Of a stretch of 64,000 nt of DNA, positions 37,553 through 47,973 are shown piece after piece (the stretch's first letter is position 1; the number at the start of each line of letters is the position of its first letter). Below the pieces are notes generated by a model. It was given only the letters and a program-made list of their open reading frames with translations, was not told the origin of the DNA and ran no database searches. Made by a program: the position numbers and the translations under genes. Source of the DNA: Enchytraeus crypticus (lineage: Eukaryota > Annelida > Clitellata > Enchytraeida > Enchytraeidae); the NCBI GenBank assembly GCA_905160935.1, contig CAJHZI010000463.1, positions 310,001 through 374,000 on the forward strand, read 5' to 3'.

Positions 37553-40500
37553 ACATTGAAATCTTTTTATTTAATTTTCAACAAAATGTGATAATCTGGG
37601 AGCTTATATTCTCTTATCTTGTAGGCGTGGAATTAAATTCACGAAAATGCAACGCACCTCATTGTCTGATATTTAAAATTGCGTCACCTGACTTTTCTCT
37701 GCAGTAAGCTCTGCATATTAAGTTTAGCACGTGGACATTGTGACCGAGATACAGTCTGAAATCATATGGGAATTCTGCTCAAGCCTGCGCACTGAGAGGA
37801 TATGTCAAATTTTGTCACCTTGTCATCTCTACAGTGAGAAAATCCTTCATCTCAAGCCTTCCAACTGAAGTCCGGCCTGAGTGAGTATTGAACTCTGACA
37901 AGTGACTTGCCCTTGCTGCCTCAATAGCTTTAGCATAGATCATCATCATCCTTTAAATCCCAGTATAGCCAGGGTCGGGATACGAATAGACAGTTTATAT
38001 ATTCCTTTAAGTTTTTCTATCAATTTCTGAAGCCTAGGCGCTCACCAACCGAATGCCCTTTTTGACGTTGGAGCTTTAGCATAGATGAAGAAGATAAATA
38101 AATACAAATAAGACGACTGGATAAATACCGCATTAACGTTGAGCGCAGCCAAACAGTTGCATTTAGCCTGTAGCACTTTACCAGAGGAACAGACCTGAGT
38201 CAGACTAGCTGGGCTGGATCCAATACTCACCTATGAGTAATAGAATTTAACTTATTATCTAAATGCTAAACATTGAGCACACTACTAATATTTTAATAAT
38301 ATATATAAATTTACAAACTCTACGCTAATATTGGCTAAGATTCGAAGAGATATTTTTGCAATTTATAGCAACGTCTTCAAAAAAATTGCATCACAAATGT
38401 GGGGATGATAAAGCTTCTCTTGTAGAATAGATTCACAAAACCTCTTTCACAGACACTAGGCCTACTGGTGGGGGAATGTACACCCTCAGGTTAGAGCTTG
38501 CTTCCTCATGCAATGAATCCGATCTATTTCCTCATTTTATAAATATAATAGCTAGGAGCAACAAGGACACGAAAACAACAGTAAAAGGAAAAAGGCATAG
38601 ATCTTGAGAAATAAATCCTCCAAAACTAGAACAAAAGTCAAAGTATTCGCCAATACGCTTATATTTATTATTTGTCTTTCAACTTCACTATTAAAGCATT
38701 CTGCTTCTTACAATACAGGCCCCATCGCAATAAAAATAGCGACAGAATATGGTATATTCCAGCTCTTGGTGACTTACCGAAGAATACCCACAGGGAACTT
38801 TATTATTAATATAAGTACTTCACTTCACTTACTTCATAATACAAAAAAGGTTTCTTTTTAAAGTACGGCACTTTCTACTACTAAACCACAAGGTCACCGT
38901 GAGAAAAATGCATTGGAAAATCTGAAACTGCAATATTTCTACTCGGTGAAGCTTTCAGAGATACAAGAAAAGGAGCTTCGTACTCGCTGCTGTTATCTTA
39001 GACATCTCACATCAGTAAACACCACCGTGATTTGAATCAGTATTCATTCAACCTTTTTAATTTATTCTCAATATTTTATATTCTTGTATTTTAGTTTTAT
39101 CTTCTAATGCATTGTAATTCATGTAGAACTTTTCAAGGAGAGAAAACGAAATATAATGTTATGAATAGGCTTAGTGTACCCGATATATTTGAATTTAGGA
39201 ACTTGTAAATCTCAAATAATGTAGCTTAGTTGCTAGGATGCTTTAGATTTACAATGATCACGATCTATCTATAAAAAAAATTGTCAGGACTTGCTCGTTT
39301 GTGTCCTCTAATATTGAACTGACTGTAGAAAAATTACATACCATGCATGACATATAGAATATATATATTCATGTATATGAATGTCAGGGACGTCAGGATG
39401 GCGTCCCTGACATAATCGTGACGTCTCTGACATCATACTAGTCTATGCCTTTTCTATACCTGATGTAGCCTATAGCTTGGGAAAATTATGGCTTCTGAGG
39501 TGGTTTCCCGTTGACCTAATACATCTCAGTTAGATGGATTAATTATCATTTAATCCTGAGGAAAATATTTCATGGTGAGGTGGGTCCCCTCTTGCCATCC
39601 TCAGCTCCTGCCTTTAGTCGCCTCTAACCTACACGCCGCAGATTGTTTTGCGGTTGCCATATTCTACAGTGGTCCAACCACACCCGAGCAAAACACGGGT
39701 ATTGTAGTATTATTAAATAAATAGGCCACCCTATACACACTGTACTCCCAGTTGACGTAGGCCTATTACACTTGTATTTTGACGCAACGATTGCCCTATA
39801 TTAACAGCGGTTAAGAATCTATGTTGATATCAGTGGGCGCAACAATACAATTGCCTATTAAAATCATATGATAATCGCACCTCGTGTATGTATTGTAGTT
39901 TTCTACGAGTCACGATTTCGCTAGTTATTTACAGTATAGCCTAAAAGCCTAGAGCAAAATAACAATCTTCCTATTCGCAGGGGCTTCCAATGCAAGTGGG
40001 CCTACGCACTACGTCATATCTAAAGATAAGTTAAATATGGTCCGCATCAGACAAGCAGTCAAAGACAACTTATTACTCAATTTTGATTTAGAGACAGGAA
40101 CGGATTGGGGAGTTTGGCTGTGAGCTCAGATTGTCTGAGAATTTTGCTCGCATATTATCTGGACCGGGAAATTGAACCCATACCCTCAAGGCAACCGAAT
40201 GACTACAAAACTACATAGCCACTGGCTTGAGGTTATGTAAGTTAGCCTATGTCTCAAGCGTCCAGTAACATATTTATTTTATTAGGCAGCCATAAAAAGC
40301 ACAAAGTCACATGAAAAGGTAGTTCAATTTTAAATATACATTATAGGCACATGAGTCATATGTCGTGATTAGAATATGCGGGAAGGAAAGCGACTTTGTC
40401 GGGCTGTAAATGAATAAATATATAGTATCAACTAAACAGCATACAAAGTCAGAAAGCACGGGGTAATTCTTATATAAAACTCATTTAACAAACATTTAAC

Positions 40501-41275
40501 CACCACTGTTCACAGTATTAATTTTTCATTTAAAATCAAGTTAAAAGGTACTTAACTACTACTGCGCACTTTAATAATTAATTTAAGCCCAAAAATATAA
40601 TATAGCCAGAGAAACCGTGCACAAGTCATTAATCTATTTAACACACTACCTAGTAGGCTACCTAGTGCCTAGATTATCAATGCAGAAAGCAGCAATGCAT
40701 TTAAAGCTTCTTACACTTCTATAACGAAGATATCGGCTACTTTTATGTAACACTTATAATACATATGTCATTGAAATGAACAAATAAACGCTATTGTATA
40801 CTCCAAACGTCCAAAATGCAGAGCAATTGCATTTGAATTGTTTCCGACAGTTTTTCGTATAAACAATAAATCTCATTGGTATTTCTCTGACTTTACTCTA
40901 ACCAAATGGAAGCAGGCGTAAAACTTAACTTTACTTCAGAAATTGAAGTTCAAGGCTTTCTGATGAAATTCATGCATGCAACTTGTCAAATCAATCTCTG
41001 TAAATGCAATTTTCAATAGGAATTCAATTGATCCCTATTTGATGTCCTGATATTCAGAGACCATCACAAAAATTTCTCTTACAACTTAGCAGGAGTGACA
41101 GATAATTTTGAGCCTGTATAATAATTATTGTATATGTAGAGAAACTTAGAAAAACTACATTCGTTGGCTATGTGTCAGTTTATTACAGTTTAAATAATGC
41201 ATTGAATTTACTTACATGCACAAGCAGTGAAATGACCATCAATCCTGCAGCCTGGTAGACTAGTCTAGACTCCAT
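21943..41275 (-). CDS. Gene A: secreted astacin-like pseudoprotease with EGF, CUB and ten further EGF modules
   Basis: Twenty-one exons (transcript order): 41275-41216, 38194-38129, 36747-36543, 36027-35892, 33867-33792, 32950-32747, 32353-32242, 31755-31621, 30730-30615, 29774-29650, 28967-28837, 28337-28242, 27732-27628, 25361-25257, 24346-24245, 24001-23900, 23656-23555, 23311-23210, 22966-22865, 22622-22518 and 22094-21943. Together 2,439 nt, 812 codons plus stop, with every splice phase matched and no internal stop. The fold-level landmarks of an astacin are present but the HExxH zinc motif is replaced, so no protease activity is expected. EGF and CUB modules suggest an extracellular binding protein. 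The last exon runs into TAG where gene B continues, so the C-terminus appears truncated. Confidence 0.87.
22235..22380 (-). mobile_element. Interspersed repeat R3, truncated copy
   Basis: Only the tail-proximal half is present (AACTGCAAAGTGACAGGTCC, then the CATAGAGCACT region), in a gene A intron. Confidence 0.45.
22865..24346 (-). CDS. Gene A tandem EGF exons 5-9 (345-bp array)
   Basis: Five 102-nt EGF exons: 24346-24245, 24001-23900, 23656-23555, 23311-23210 and 22966-22865. Each repeats the previous one at exactly 345 bp, introns included. All encode [17 protein letters not shown]..., then CVC.PGY.GPNCGT. Two exon types occur: [12 protein letters not shown] at 24245 and 23210, and [12 protein letters not shown] at 23900 and 23555. 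The unit at 22865 is a variant of the second type, reading GGLC. Gene B has a single counterpart (54465-54364). The lack of indels over four periods points to recent unequal crossing-over. All copies are open and phase 1-1. Confidence 0.9.
25257..28337 (-). CDS. Gene A EGF modules 2-4
   Basis: Three single-exon, phase 1-1 EGF modules. 28337-28242 has [20 protein letters not shown]. 27732-27628 has [20 protein letters not shown], then PNC. 25361-25257 has [20 protein letters not shown], then ASC. Each has a close counterpart of equal exon length in gene B. Symmetrical phase makes such exons easy to duplicate or skip without breaking the frame. The intron between the second and third carries the hAT-like element at 25754-27173. 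Confidence 0.9.
25754..27173. mobile_element. hAT-like non-autonomous transposon with 8-bp target duplication
   Basis: Inverted termini TAGAGATGGGAAT (25754) and ATTCCCATCTCTA (ending 27173), bounded by a perfect 8-bp direct repeat ATACAAAG at 25746-25753 and 27174-27181. The 8-bp duplication and T/CAGAGATGGG ends are typical of hAT elements. Both ends carry subterminal arrays of CCGAACCCGAAC-type repeats (25766-25960 and 27030-27145). No transposase is evident inside. It is in a gene A intron and absent from the matching gene B intron. Confidence 0.85.
27295..27490 (-). mobile_element. LINE family L-b 3' fragment
   Basis: [20 protein letters not shown], then [14 protein letters not shown]. 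Closely related to the copy at 9366-9548, with the same 3' end and (GA)n tail. It sits just upstream in coordinate of gene A exon 27628-27732, in the intron. Confidence 0.65.
28554..28602. other. Perfect 23-bp hairpin in gene A intron
   Basis: Two 23-bp perfectly complementary arms (one arm CTAAACTGTCGATCCCGCAA then TGC) separated by AAC. It lies between exons 28337 and 28837 and is not found in the aligned gene B intron. Confidence 0.85.
28837..30730 (-). CDS. Gene A CUB domain, three exons
   Basis: Exons 30730-30615 ([30 protein letters not shown]), 29774-29650 ([31 protein letters not shown]) and 28967-28837 ([37 protein letters not shown]). This is a complete CUB core with the conserved Cys and the F.DEFG...HWVEVRY segment. 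CUB modules bind protein or glycan ligands and often calcium. Confidence 0.9.
28997..29220. repeat. GA-rich tract in gene A intron
   Basis: (GAGA)n with interruptions, directly after CUB exon 28837-28967 in coordinate. The homologous tract in gene B is at 57966-58255. Confidence 0.9.
30088..30172 (-). mobile_element. LINE L-c tail fragment in gene A intron
   Basis: The reverse complement reads GACGTCCCTGACATCATC, GAGGAAACGGA and a (TTA)n tail. Related short pieces are at 39380-39435 and 55926-55975. Confidence 0.5.
30293..30425 (-). repeat. Interspersed repeat R4, copy
   Basis: ATC-repeat tail on the left, then CTTCCCTTGAATCCAAGTTT and the family body. In a gene A intron. Confidence 0.55.
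30888..31020 (+). mobile_element. SINE family S2, copy 1
   Basis: Begins GGCTGGAGCCAGTGG, has a B-box-like GGTTCATATCTTGGGCTCGC block, then CACTGACATCGCTTTCGAG. Members of this family also lie at 41935-42075 (-), 55687-55830 (+), 58685-58800 (+, diverged) and 62256-62407 (+). Confidence 0.65.
31133..31500 (-). mobile_element. Interspersed repeat R3 (SINE-like), best copy
   Basis: About 360 bp. On the minus strand it starts near a B-box-like GGTTCGACC and ends GTACCTTGAACCTGCCACTT, GGCAGTGCACT, then GAA repeats. Other copies are at 22235-22380, 39440-39705 and 50660-51035. Its last 40 bp resemble the 3' end of LINE family L-b (9366-9548). Confidence 0.6.
31621..31755 (-). CDS. Gene A EGF module after the astacin domain
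   Basis: A 135-nt phase 1-1 exon with [20 protein letters not shown], then [17 protein letters not shown]. Length and pattern match the gene C and gene B exons in the same place. It is nearly identical to gene B 60741-60607. Confidence 0.9.
32197..32280 (-). repeat. Gene A duplicated astacin-end splice donor (45-bp unit, two copies)
   Basis: The end of exon 32353-32242 and its donor are repeated 45 bp downstream. The alternative exon end is 32197. The unit stays open and would add [15 protein letters not shown]. Confidence 0.85.
32242..36027 (-). CDS. Gene A degenerate astacin domain
   Basis: Exons 36027-35892, 33867-33792, 32950-32747 and 32353-32242. The domain has [16 protein letters not shown] and [12 protein letters not shown], but the zinc-binding exon reads [20 protein letters not shown]. 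Aligned with [19 protein letters not shown] of gene C, the two His and the catalytic Glu of HExxH are Tyr, Gln and Tyr. The third ligand (WHE..R) survives, while the following DRD is DSI. The Met-turn reads SIMHF, keeping Met but losing Tyr. The end ([20 protein letters not shown] then LNLAYCS) is canonical. Frame, Cys residues and splice sites are intact, which argues against a simple dead pseudogene. Confidence 0.88.
32932..33170 (-). repeat. Gene A catalytic-exon acceptor array (38-bp units)
   Basis: About six copies of a 38-bp unit. Each contains GATTGATTATAG followed by the first 20 nt of the exon starting at 32950. The first copy is the real exon edge. Copies farther away are more diverged. 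Confidence 0.85.
34431..35586 (+). mobile_element. Tc1/mariner-like transposon with long terminal inverted repeats
   Basis: Inverted repeats of about 245 bp (34431-34676 and 35342-35586) start TACAGGGTGAGT and are flanked by TA. The inner region codes for the N-terminal part of a transposase (next entry). It lies in the gene A intron between the exons at 33867 and 35892. Confidence 0.9.
34863..35359 (+). pseudogene. Truncated Tc1/mariner-type transposase
   Basis: ATG at 34863 begins [20 protein letters not shown]. Then come a helix-turn-helix region ([15 protein letters not shown]), a basic linker ([14 protein letters not shown]) and a second HTH-like part ([16 protein letters not shown]). 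A single stop at 35229-35231 interrupts it, after which the same frame continues [14 protein letters not shown]...[10 protein letters not shown], the segment around the first Asp of the DDE/D triad. It ends at the right inverted repeat, so the rest of the catalytic domain is missing. The copy cannot be autonomous. Confidence 0.8.
36543..41275 (-). CDS. Gene A signal peptide and propeptide exons
   Basis: The ATG at 41275-41273 begins [20 protein letters not shown], a clear hydrophobic leader ending at donor GTAAG (exon end 41216, phase 0). Exon 38194-38129 adds [20 protein letters not shown]. Exon 36747-36543 encodes [20 protein letters not shown], then [15 protein letters not shown], where RRKR is a furin-type site. 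It then gives [16 protein letters not shown], the usual beginning of a mature astacin domain. The out-of-frame ATG five bases upstream of the chosen start gives no leader. Confidence 0.85.
37938..38062 (-). repeat. Interspersed repeat R4, copy
   Basis: ATC-repeat tail on the left, AGCCTAGGCGCTCACCAACC on the right. It ends about 65 bp from gene A exon 38129-38194 and accounts for part of the open frame there. Confidence 0.6.
38195..41215. other. Gene A first intron region
   Basis: Contains R3 (39440-39705) and a short L-c-like GTCAGGGACGTCAGGATGGC palindromic stretch at 39383-39430. The 38604-38861 open frame has no recognisable domain. Confidence 0.5.
39440..39705 (-). mobile_element. Interspersed repeat R3, copy
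   Basis: Shares GAGGTGGTTTCCCGTTG, CATGGTGAGGTGGGTCCCCT and CAGCTCCTGCCTTTAGTCGC with 31133-31500. It lacks the 3' tail. Confidence 0.6.
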
Positions 41276-41515
41276 GGCATAAGCTCTGATCTTGTTTCCA
41301 CAGATTCAGAGTTCAAATTCAGAATGTATTAATATAATGTATATTTCTGTTGAATAGGCTAATTCTGAACTTAACTGACGAAAAACACAAAAATTACAAA
41401 TTGCAACAGAATACAGTACTTGCAAAATTTATCCAACAGTTCCCTGCTCGAAGGAGCTTTCAGGGACGTCTCAGACGGAATATACTACAGCTATTTTAAA
41501 TTTATACGCATGTAT

Positions 41516-41523
41516 ATATAATG

Positions 41524-41568
<45 letters not shown>

Positions 41569-41589
41569 TCATGCATATATATATATATA

Positions 41590-41634
<45 letters not shown>

Positions 41635-41855
41635 CACTACCACTACCACTACCACTGCCACTACCACTACCACTACCACTACCACTACCACTACCACTAC
41701 CACTACTCCTACTACTCCTACTACCACTACCACTACCACTACCACTACCACTACCACTACTCCTACTACTACTACTACTACTACTACCACTACCACCACC
41801 ACCACCACCACCACCACCACCACCACCACCACCACCACTACTACTACTACTACTA
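41516..41855. repeat. (TA)n followed by (ACT/ACC)n microsatellite
   Basis: TA repeats to about 41590, then compound ACT, CCACTA and ACC repeats to 41855, about 240 bp upstream of the gene A start codon. The Gly/Ser, Pro/Leu and Val open frames here are repeat translations. Confidence 0.95.
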
Positions 41856-41934
41856 ATACAGGCCACTGAGGCCCAACTTATTGTATTATCAATTACCTAC
41901 ATGGGCAATTGGGCATATCAAAGACATTCCTCAC

Positions 41935-42075
41935 AAAGCCGATATTAACGTCAGTTTCAACTCACGAAAGCGACATCAGTGACTGGAAAATCAGTGAAGG
42001 GCGAGATATGAATCCTTACATAGGCTACTGATCCATGATTGGATGTCCTACTGGCATAACCATTGGCTCCAGCTA
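41935..42075 (-). mobile_element. SINE family S2, copy 2
   Basis: The reverse complement carries GCTGGAGCCAATGG, GGATTCATATCTCGCCC and CACTGATGTCGCTTTCGTGAG, as in the other copies. Confidence 0.6.
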
Positions 42076-43867
42076 AAGAAATTCATCAACGTTTCTAAAG
42101 CAAGAGAAAATCTACCGATAATAAGATATTTCTATGATATACAGTTATTGTGAATATTCCATACATAGCCTAATATCACACCTGACTCAAACACATACAG
42201 AGTCATATATGTACAAATCATACTGTCGAAACTGACTTGTGTATAGTCTTCGTAAACTACCGTCGAACCTTACCTATTACGTACATATCACACATATCTG
42301 GTTAAATGATTGTCGAACTCGTCTTGTGTTTAGCCTACATATTCATAATCTAATCTACAAAGTCTACAGCCTCTGCCTGTACACATAAAATATCCGCAAA
42401 ATAGATGCTATTCTTATAAATATAGAATTAGAATTGAAGTGATAATTCTAAAAACAAATTATATCAGTTTAAACTGCACCTATCCGACAGCAATAAGCGA
42501 CTGTCGTACGGCGCAGCTCTGACAAGCTGCTTTATATACCGTGCCTTTATCCGTTCCTGAGTGCTGCGTGACTTTCTGTAGTATTGTGCACTAAATAGAT
42601 ATACCCTAATCGTGCTTAAAAATTGTTCTGCGAATGTTTAATAGTTGTGCCTGTTGTTTTTTATTAATTAAAGTAAATAGAAATGTGGGTAGAGATGAGT
42701 TCAATATTAGTAATGGTTTGAATATAAATGTTCAGTTTGAGTGCTATCAACGCAAAGTCCATATATCTCAGGCATAAGCTATAGTAATGCTCGTGCTTAT
42801 AACTATGTTGCCATAATAATATCTCCAGACCGTTAACTAAATCTATACTTGGATACTTAGGTCCATATTAATTTACACATAAATATTTAGTTAGATTTGG
42901 ATTTAATTCTATTTATAAAAACCCCAATGCATGCCTATAGGCCGATATGTTATCTGACATTATTGTAAGAACACTAGCCCTAGCTATTAGTGACAAAGTT
43001 AGTTATGATCACAAGCTGTTGGTGATATTTGTGCTATGATCACAGGATGTTGGTGACATTTATGCTATGATCACAAGCTGTATGTTGTGCCATTTTGTAT
43101 GAAAATTTTTAGTGCTGTGCCGGTAACATTCTATTGATTGGAGTGTATTAATTTAAGAATTTAAAATATTAATTTAATTGTATTACATTTTGTATAATTA
43201 TTATAAATTAGAAGTTTATATACTGTACACGCACTTAACGAGGCACTATGAAATTATCCCGACTGGTCAAATTTCAGAATCAAGCCTGTGACCTCCTTGT
43301 TATCTAACTGCTTTCTAGAAACTAAAACTATTCAACCAGTAAAGTCATCACTTTAGTAGAACCTTACTTAATTGGCATATATTTGCAGACTTCCTATCCA
43401 ATTAATAAGCCTATCAGAAAGCAAATCTTCGTACATAAATTGGACCTGTTAATTGATTAACCAAACTGTCTAATAATTTAAGAACGTGGTATAAAATTCA
43501 ATCGATAAATACCATTAGACACGTTTCTGTTACTGCTAAGTGTGTGCCTTTAATGTTTTATACCGGTTACGCGCTTTTGAGTTTCATTAATTAGCGCAGT
43601 TTGAGTCTATACTGCATAATCTTCCGATTTATTAATGAAAGAAATCAACTACTTTATTTTTAATTTTTTAAACTCTATCCGGAATTGCTGCTCACATAAT
43701 TTCAGATAATTTATTCAAAATAAAGAAATATTAAAATAAAATACTAACAGGATTTTCAGAAAAATCAATGACAAGAATTTCACAAAAATCAACATATAGG
43801 AACAAAATATAAAACATCATAGTCATATATCATTTAAATGATGTATGTCATTAATATAACATACATC

Positions 43868-43950
<83 letters not shown>

Positions 43951-44731
43951 CAGACTGGAGCAAAAAAAGTAATCCCCTAGCGAAATCTCAATAACTTCGA
44001 GACAACTCCAAGATATCTTTGCTAAATTTTCGGGGCTTCTAGGGGAGGAATTTCGGCGTATAACCTGCAAATTTGGTGAAAATATTTTCAGTAGTTATGA
44101 AATTATAGCATTTCCACGAATAAATTGCAATATCAATTTCAACAAGCCTTTTTGAAATGCTAGTCGTTCCTTTTTAAGAAAATAACGACACTGAAAAGGA
44201 CCGTTTACTTTAGTGTTGGAGTATAAGCCTACACTAGCTTGTTAGCTGCTCTAATAAAAGATGTTTAAAAGTCTTTCTTCTGTTAAAATTATTTCCAAAT
44301 TTTGAAGAAAATTTCCGATACTTTTGCTTAAATAAGCCTTTTTAAAATCGATTTTAACACTTTTTCCGGAGAAACGCTGTATTTTTGTTACTTCTGAATA
44401 TATATATGTATTTTCACCAAATTTTTAGGATATATGCAGACATTCCTCCTTAAGAAGATAATTTTAAAATCTCCGAAAATTTTATAAATCTATTTTGAGT
44501 TTTGTCGAAGTTATTAAGACTTTTGATAAAATAAGCCTTGTTAAAATTGATTTTTGCACATTTTTCATAGAAACGCTATAATTTTTTATTGCACAATAGA
44601 TTTTTATCATATTTGCAGGTTAGATGCTTATATTCCTCCTCTAGAAGCTGCAAAAATTTTGCACAAATATTTTGAGTTTTGTTGAAGTTATTGAGATTTC
44701 GCTAGGGGACTATTTTTTTGGCCCCAGTCTG
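43951..44731. mobile_element. TIR transposon (781 bp) inserted in (TA)n
   Basis: Ends CAGACTGGAGCAAAAAAAGT and, reversed, CAGACTGGGGCCAAAAAAAT, matching over about 50 bp (CCCCTAGCGAAATCTCAATA). It is flanked by TA, as for Tc1/mariner-type or MITE elements. The interior has internally repeated TTTT/GAAGTTATTGAGA blocks and no open frame. Confidence 0.8.
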
Positions 44732-44739
44732 TAAATATA

Positions 44740-44818
<79 letters not shown>

Positions 44819-44875
44819 TACTACTCTACATTATATTTTCGTAACATTAACGTATATATATATATATGCGTTATA

Positions 44876-44938
<63 letters not shown>

Positions 44939-45738
44939 TTAGGGTGGTCCTATCTATAATGGTGATTTTTTAAAATTATTTTTAAACTTTCTCCAACCCT
45001 TCATTTGGTTTCACTAGGCCAAAAAACAATAAAAATGAAAAATCAAACTAAATCAGACAAAATTAGAACTTGCCCAACTGACTTTAAGATTTGCATTATA
45101 TTCTGCGTTTGTTTAGCTTGACTTATTTGCCAAGTTTCAGGAGTAATGAAGAATTATTATTATTATCTTTATTATTATTAATTTCTTTACTCTGGCTTTT
45201 TACACTTGTTAGTGCTGTGAATGAGTGAGGGTTGTGTGACCAAATAATAGGTTATGTGTTGATACAACTGTTTCGAATACTAGGGTGCAAGGAAGAGTTT
45301 ACGTCCGACAGAAAACTGACATTGACTCTCAGCATCACATTGCTGAAATAATGTTGGAATAAATGTTCAGCATGAATGACATTTCAAAATTTCCAAACAT
45401 GGAACGTTTCAAACATGTTCGCGAATATTGGTCTCAAATTAATCAAGCTGCAATCCGCTCTTCGCAGATGACGAGAACATAGCAATGACAGTGAGTCCGT
45501 GGAAGGAAGTCGTATTAAATTTAGTAATAGTATAACAGGGGGATTTCCAATGCGGAGATGTGATGATGAGATGTGGCGGTTTAAAGATGCGTACCCTCTA
45601 GAGCAATGGGAATATTTGAAGAATGTTTGTCTATTTGCTACCTTCATCTATGTCCGCTCTTGGATAAAACTTCATCAGCTGTCAGCGTGCCTAGGACCAA
45701 TTTGAGTAGGTCTCTGCTCTCTCCTCTCCCTATCTCTC

Positions 45739-45786
<48 letters not shown>

Positions 45787-46587
45787 GGTCATCTCTAATG
45801 CTGTAATGAAAGCCTCGGGACGCCATCTATGGTATATATCCGAGACTTTAGTAGTATTAAGTTTCTTCTACAATGACGAATGAGTGGAGGGCAAGACGCT
45901 ACACGTTTTTAATGGTAGCAGCCTTAAGGAATCACTAAAATGCATTACTCTGTTTACACAACCATCAACAGAGAGATCGACAGCATGATTTCGTAACAAA
46001 AACGAAAACTGTTAGCCTGTTACATAACTTGGATCTATCAGATTCAATTCTGGAAGTCGATCTAAGCGAGTTGATTAATCAAGAGGATCATGTGAGGTGC
46101 CAAGCTATCTGTAAATCTCTCAGAGTTGTCAATGATGTAGCTGGACGCAGTGCAGCCCTCATTCAGCTCTTCAAATCCTCCATTACGAGATGTGAGGAGC
46201 AGAAACAATTCCTTCTATAAGTTGTGGAAGATCATCGCAACTTGTTCTCCTCTCCCGCAGAGGAGAGTTTCGTCCAAAGTTCAAGGCCGCAGTAAATACC
46301 AAGATCATTAACAAAGATAAGCATCTGTAAAGGAAGAAATCATTGTATTGTAATCTGGATCAGTGGACCAACAAATAGGTGAACCGCTGTAAAACCTAAA
46401 TGTACATTATGCTATGTATATTTGTTGAAAATTACATGTAGAATAGAGGATGAGAGTTTGGTGACTTTGGGCAAGTCCTGAATATTAATATTTTTGCCTC
46501 AAACTTTTTTTGGGATTTTTTGAAGGGAATGAAACCAAATAGGACCTTGGAGAACAATAGATTAAAAAATTATTTTTAAGGACCACC

Positions 46588-46591
<4 letters not shown>
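44939..46591. mobile_element. TIR transposon (1.65 kb) with TTAGGGTGGTCC ends
   Basis: Ends TTAGGGTGGTCC and GGACCACCCTAA with further subterminal similarity (CATTTGGTTTCA on both sides), inserted between TA tracts. The interior contains decayed coding pieces: FKDAYPLEQWEYLKNVC at about 45570-45650, and HVRCQAICKSLRVVNDVAGR then EEQKQFLL at 46029-46220. The latter resembles an uncharacterised protein type often seen in transposon-related invertebrate predictions, recalled from memory and not checked. A (TC)n block at 45719-45786 interrupts it. Confidence 0.7.
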
Positions 46592-46650
<59 letters not shown>

Positions 46651-46691
46651 TTCTACTCTACATTATATTTTCGTAACATTAACGTTCTGAC

Positions 46692-47829
46692 GATTTTGTT
46701 TTACTGACCATCCGTTACACGTCTAATTTTATATCTTCACTTTTGTACTTCCATATTTTATACGTTTACTCTCATGTCAGCTACATTGAGAAAAATATAT
46801 TCCAGGACCAATCCATATATCATTCTATGACCCTACCATGCACTTACACGCAGAGATACATGTATATAGAGATTCAATATAGCTGAACACATAGAGATAT
46901 AAAACCAACTTTCAACTAAAAAGCTGAAATCGATGTCCAGATATTACGGTTTCTTTGATATCAGCCTTGGATGATAAAACGGATAGGCCTACTAAAACTC
47001 TATTATAATTATCCAGCGCCACTACTTAAGTTTACTGTATGAGACAAATCTGTATAAAGATAAGTTCATAAAAATGGTCATTAGACACAATAATAATCAT
47101 ATATGTAAAAGATAAAAAAGTTCACAATAAAATTTTCTACTGATTGTCGTTAAATAGCCTACGTTATACTATTTATATTTTCCTGCACGCCAAGAAATTC
47201 CAAATTACCTGTTTCTTGCGCTGGGAAATGAGTTTTGATTGTAAATGGAAAGACTTTGATATGAGCGTAATTATGAGTTAAATAATGCAAATAAGTAGCC
47301 GAGTATGTTTTAATCCAGCTGAAGTATAACTTTTGCCTAAATGTACAATTATACATATATTAAATATCCCTTAAAATCAACGTGACTTATATTCGCTAGG
47401 GATGATTCATACATAATTTATTTTTACAATAGGCCTACGTAAAAAAACTGTCGTTAACGAAAATCGATTGGAGAAAAATTACTATAGTATTGGTATGATT
47501 ATCTGACATAGATACAGATTTGATATCAAACATAAGAAGTACATAAATAATGTTATTTTTAATTATTAGAATATATCACATTGCAAAAATATATTAGTGT
47601 TGCTACATGCATTCTTCCATTGCAAAATTATTACGTTGTACCAGACACGTTTAAACAATCGACGAAAATCTAGTCTAATATAATAGATATATATAATTAA
47701 GCAGGAGATTTTCATCCAGCTCCTTCTACAGAAAATTGCTTACTACTTCTAAAACATAATCCTTAACTTAAACTATATATAAAATTCTACATAATCCATC
47801 ACCGCGATGTTAACCTAATTTTACTGGGG
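46692..47829. other. No gene recognised, downstream of gene B
   Basis: AT-rich. The 47159-47356 minus-strand open frame has no recognisable domain. Confidence 0.5.
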
Positions 47830-47900
47830 TAAGGAAACGTAACAGTGGATATGGTAACAGTGGATATGGTAACAGTGGATATGGTAACAGTGGATATGGT
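47830..47900. repeat. 15-bp tandem repeat downstream of gene B
   Basis: Four copies of GGTAACAGTGGATAT about 75 bp beyond the gene B stop, in its likely 3' UTR. Confidence 0.85.
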
Positions 47901-47973
47901 AGTGCTTCGCTGAAGATCAAATTCGTTTTGAAGCTCCGCCGATAATGACGACGATTGAAAGGAATCAAACGAT

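Larger units (their letters stand above)
41276..43870. other. Upstream region of gene A
   Basis: Microsatellite at 41516-41855, SINE S2 at 41935-42075, a triple tandem repeat of TATGATCACAAGCTGT-type units at about 42990-43085, and from 43400 the start of the duplicated block. No gene is seen. Confidence 0.5.
43872..46645. repeat. (TA)n tracts hosting two transposons
   Basis: TA tracts at 43872-43950, 44742-44815, 44851-44934 and 46592-46645. The 37-bp sequence after ACAGT at 44816-44852 (CTACTCTACATTATATTTTC...) recurs at 46648-46684, on the other side of the 1.65-kb element. Confidence 0.85.

Noticed and set aside
41471..41948. Gly/Ser-, Tyr/His-, Val- and Pro/Leu-rich open frames
   Set aside because: All frames of a compound ACT/ACC microsatellite.
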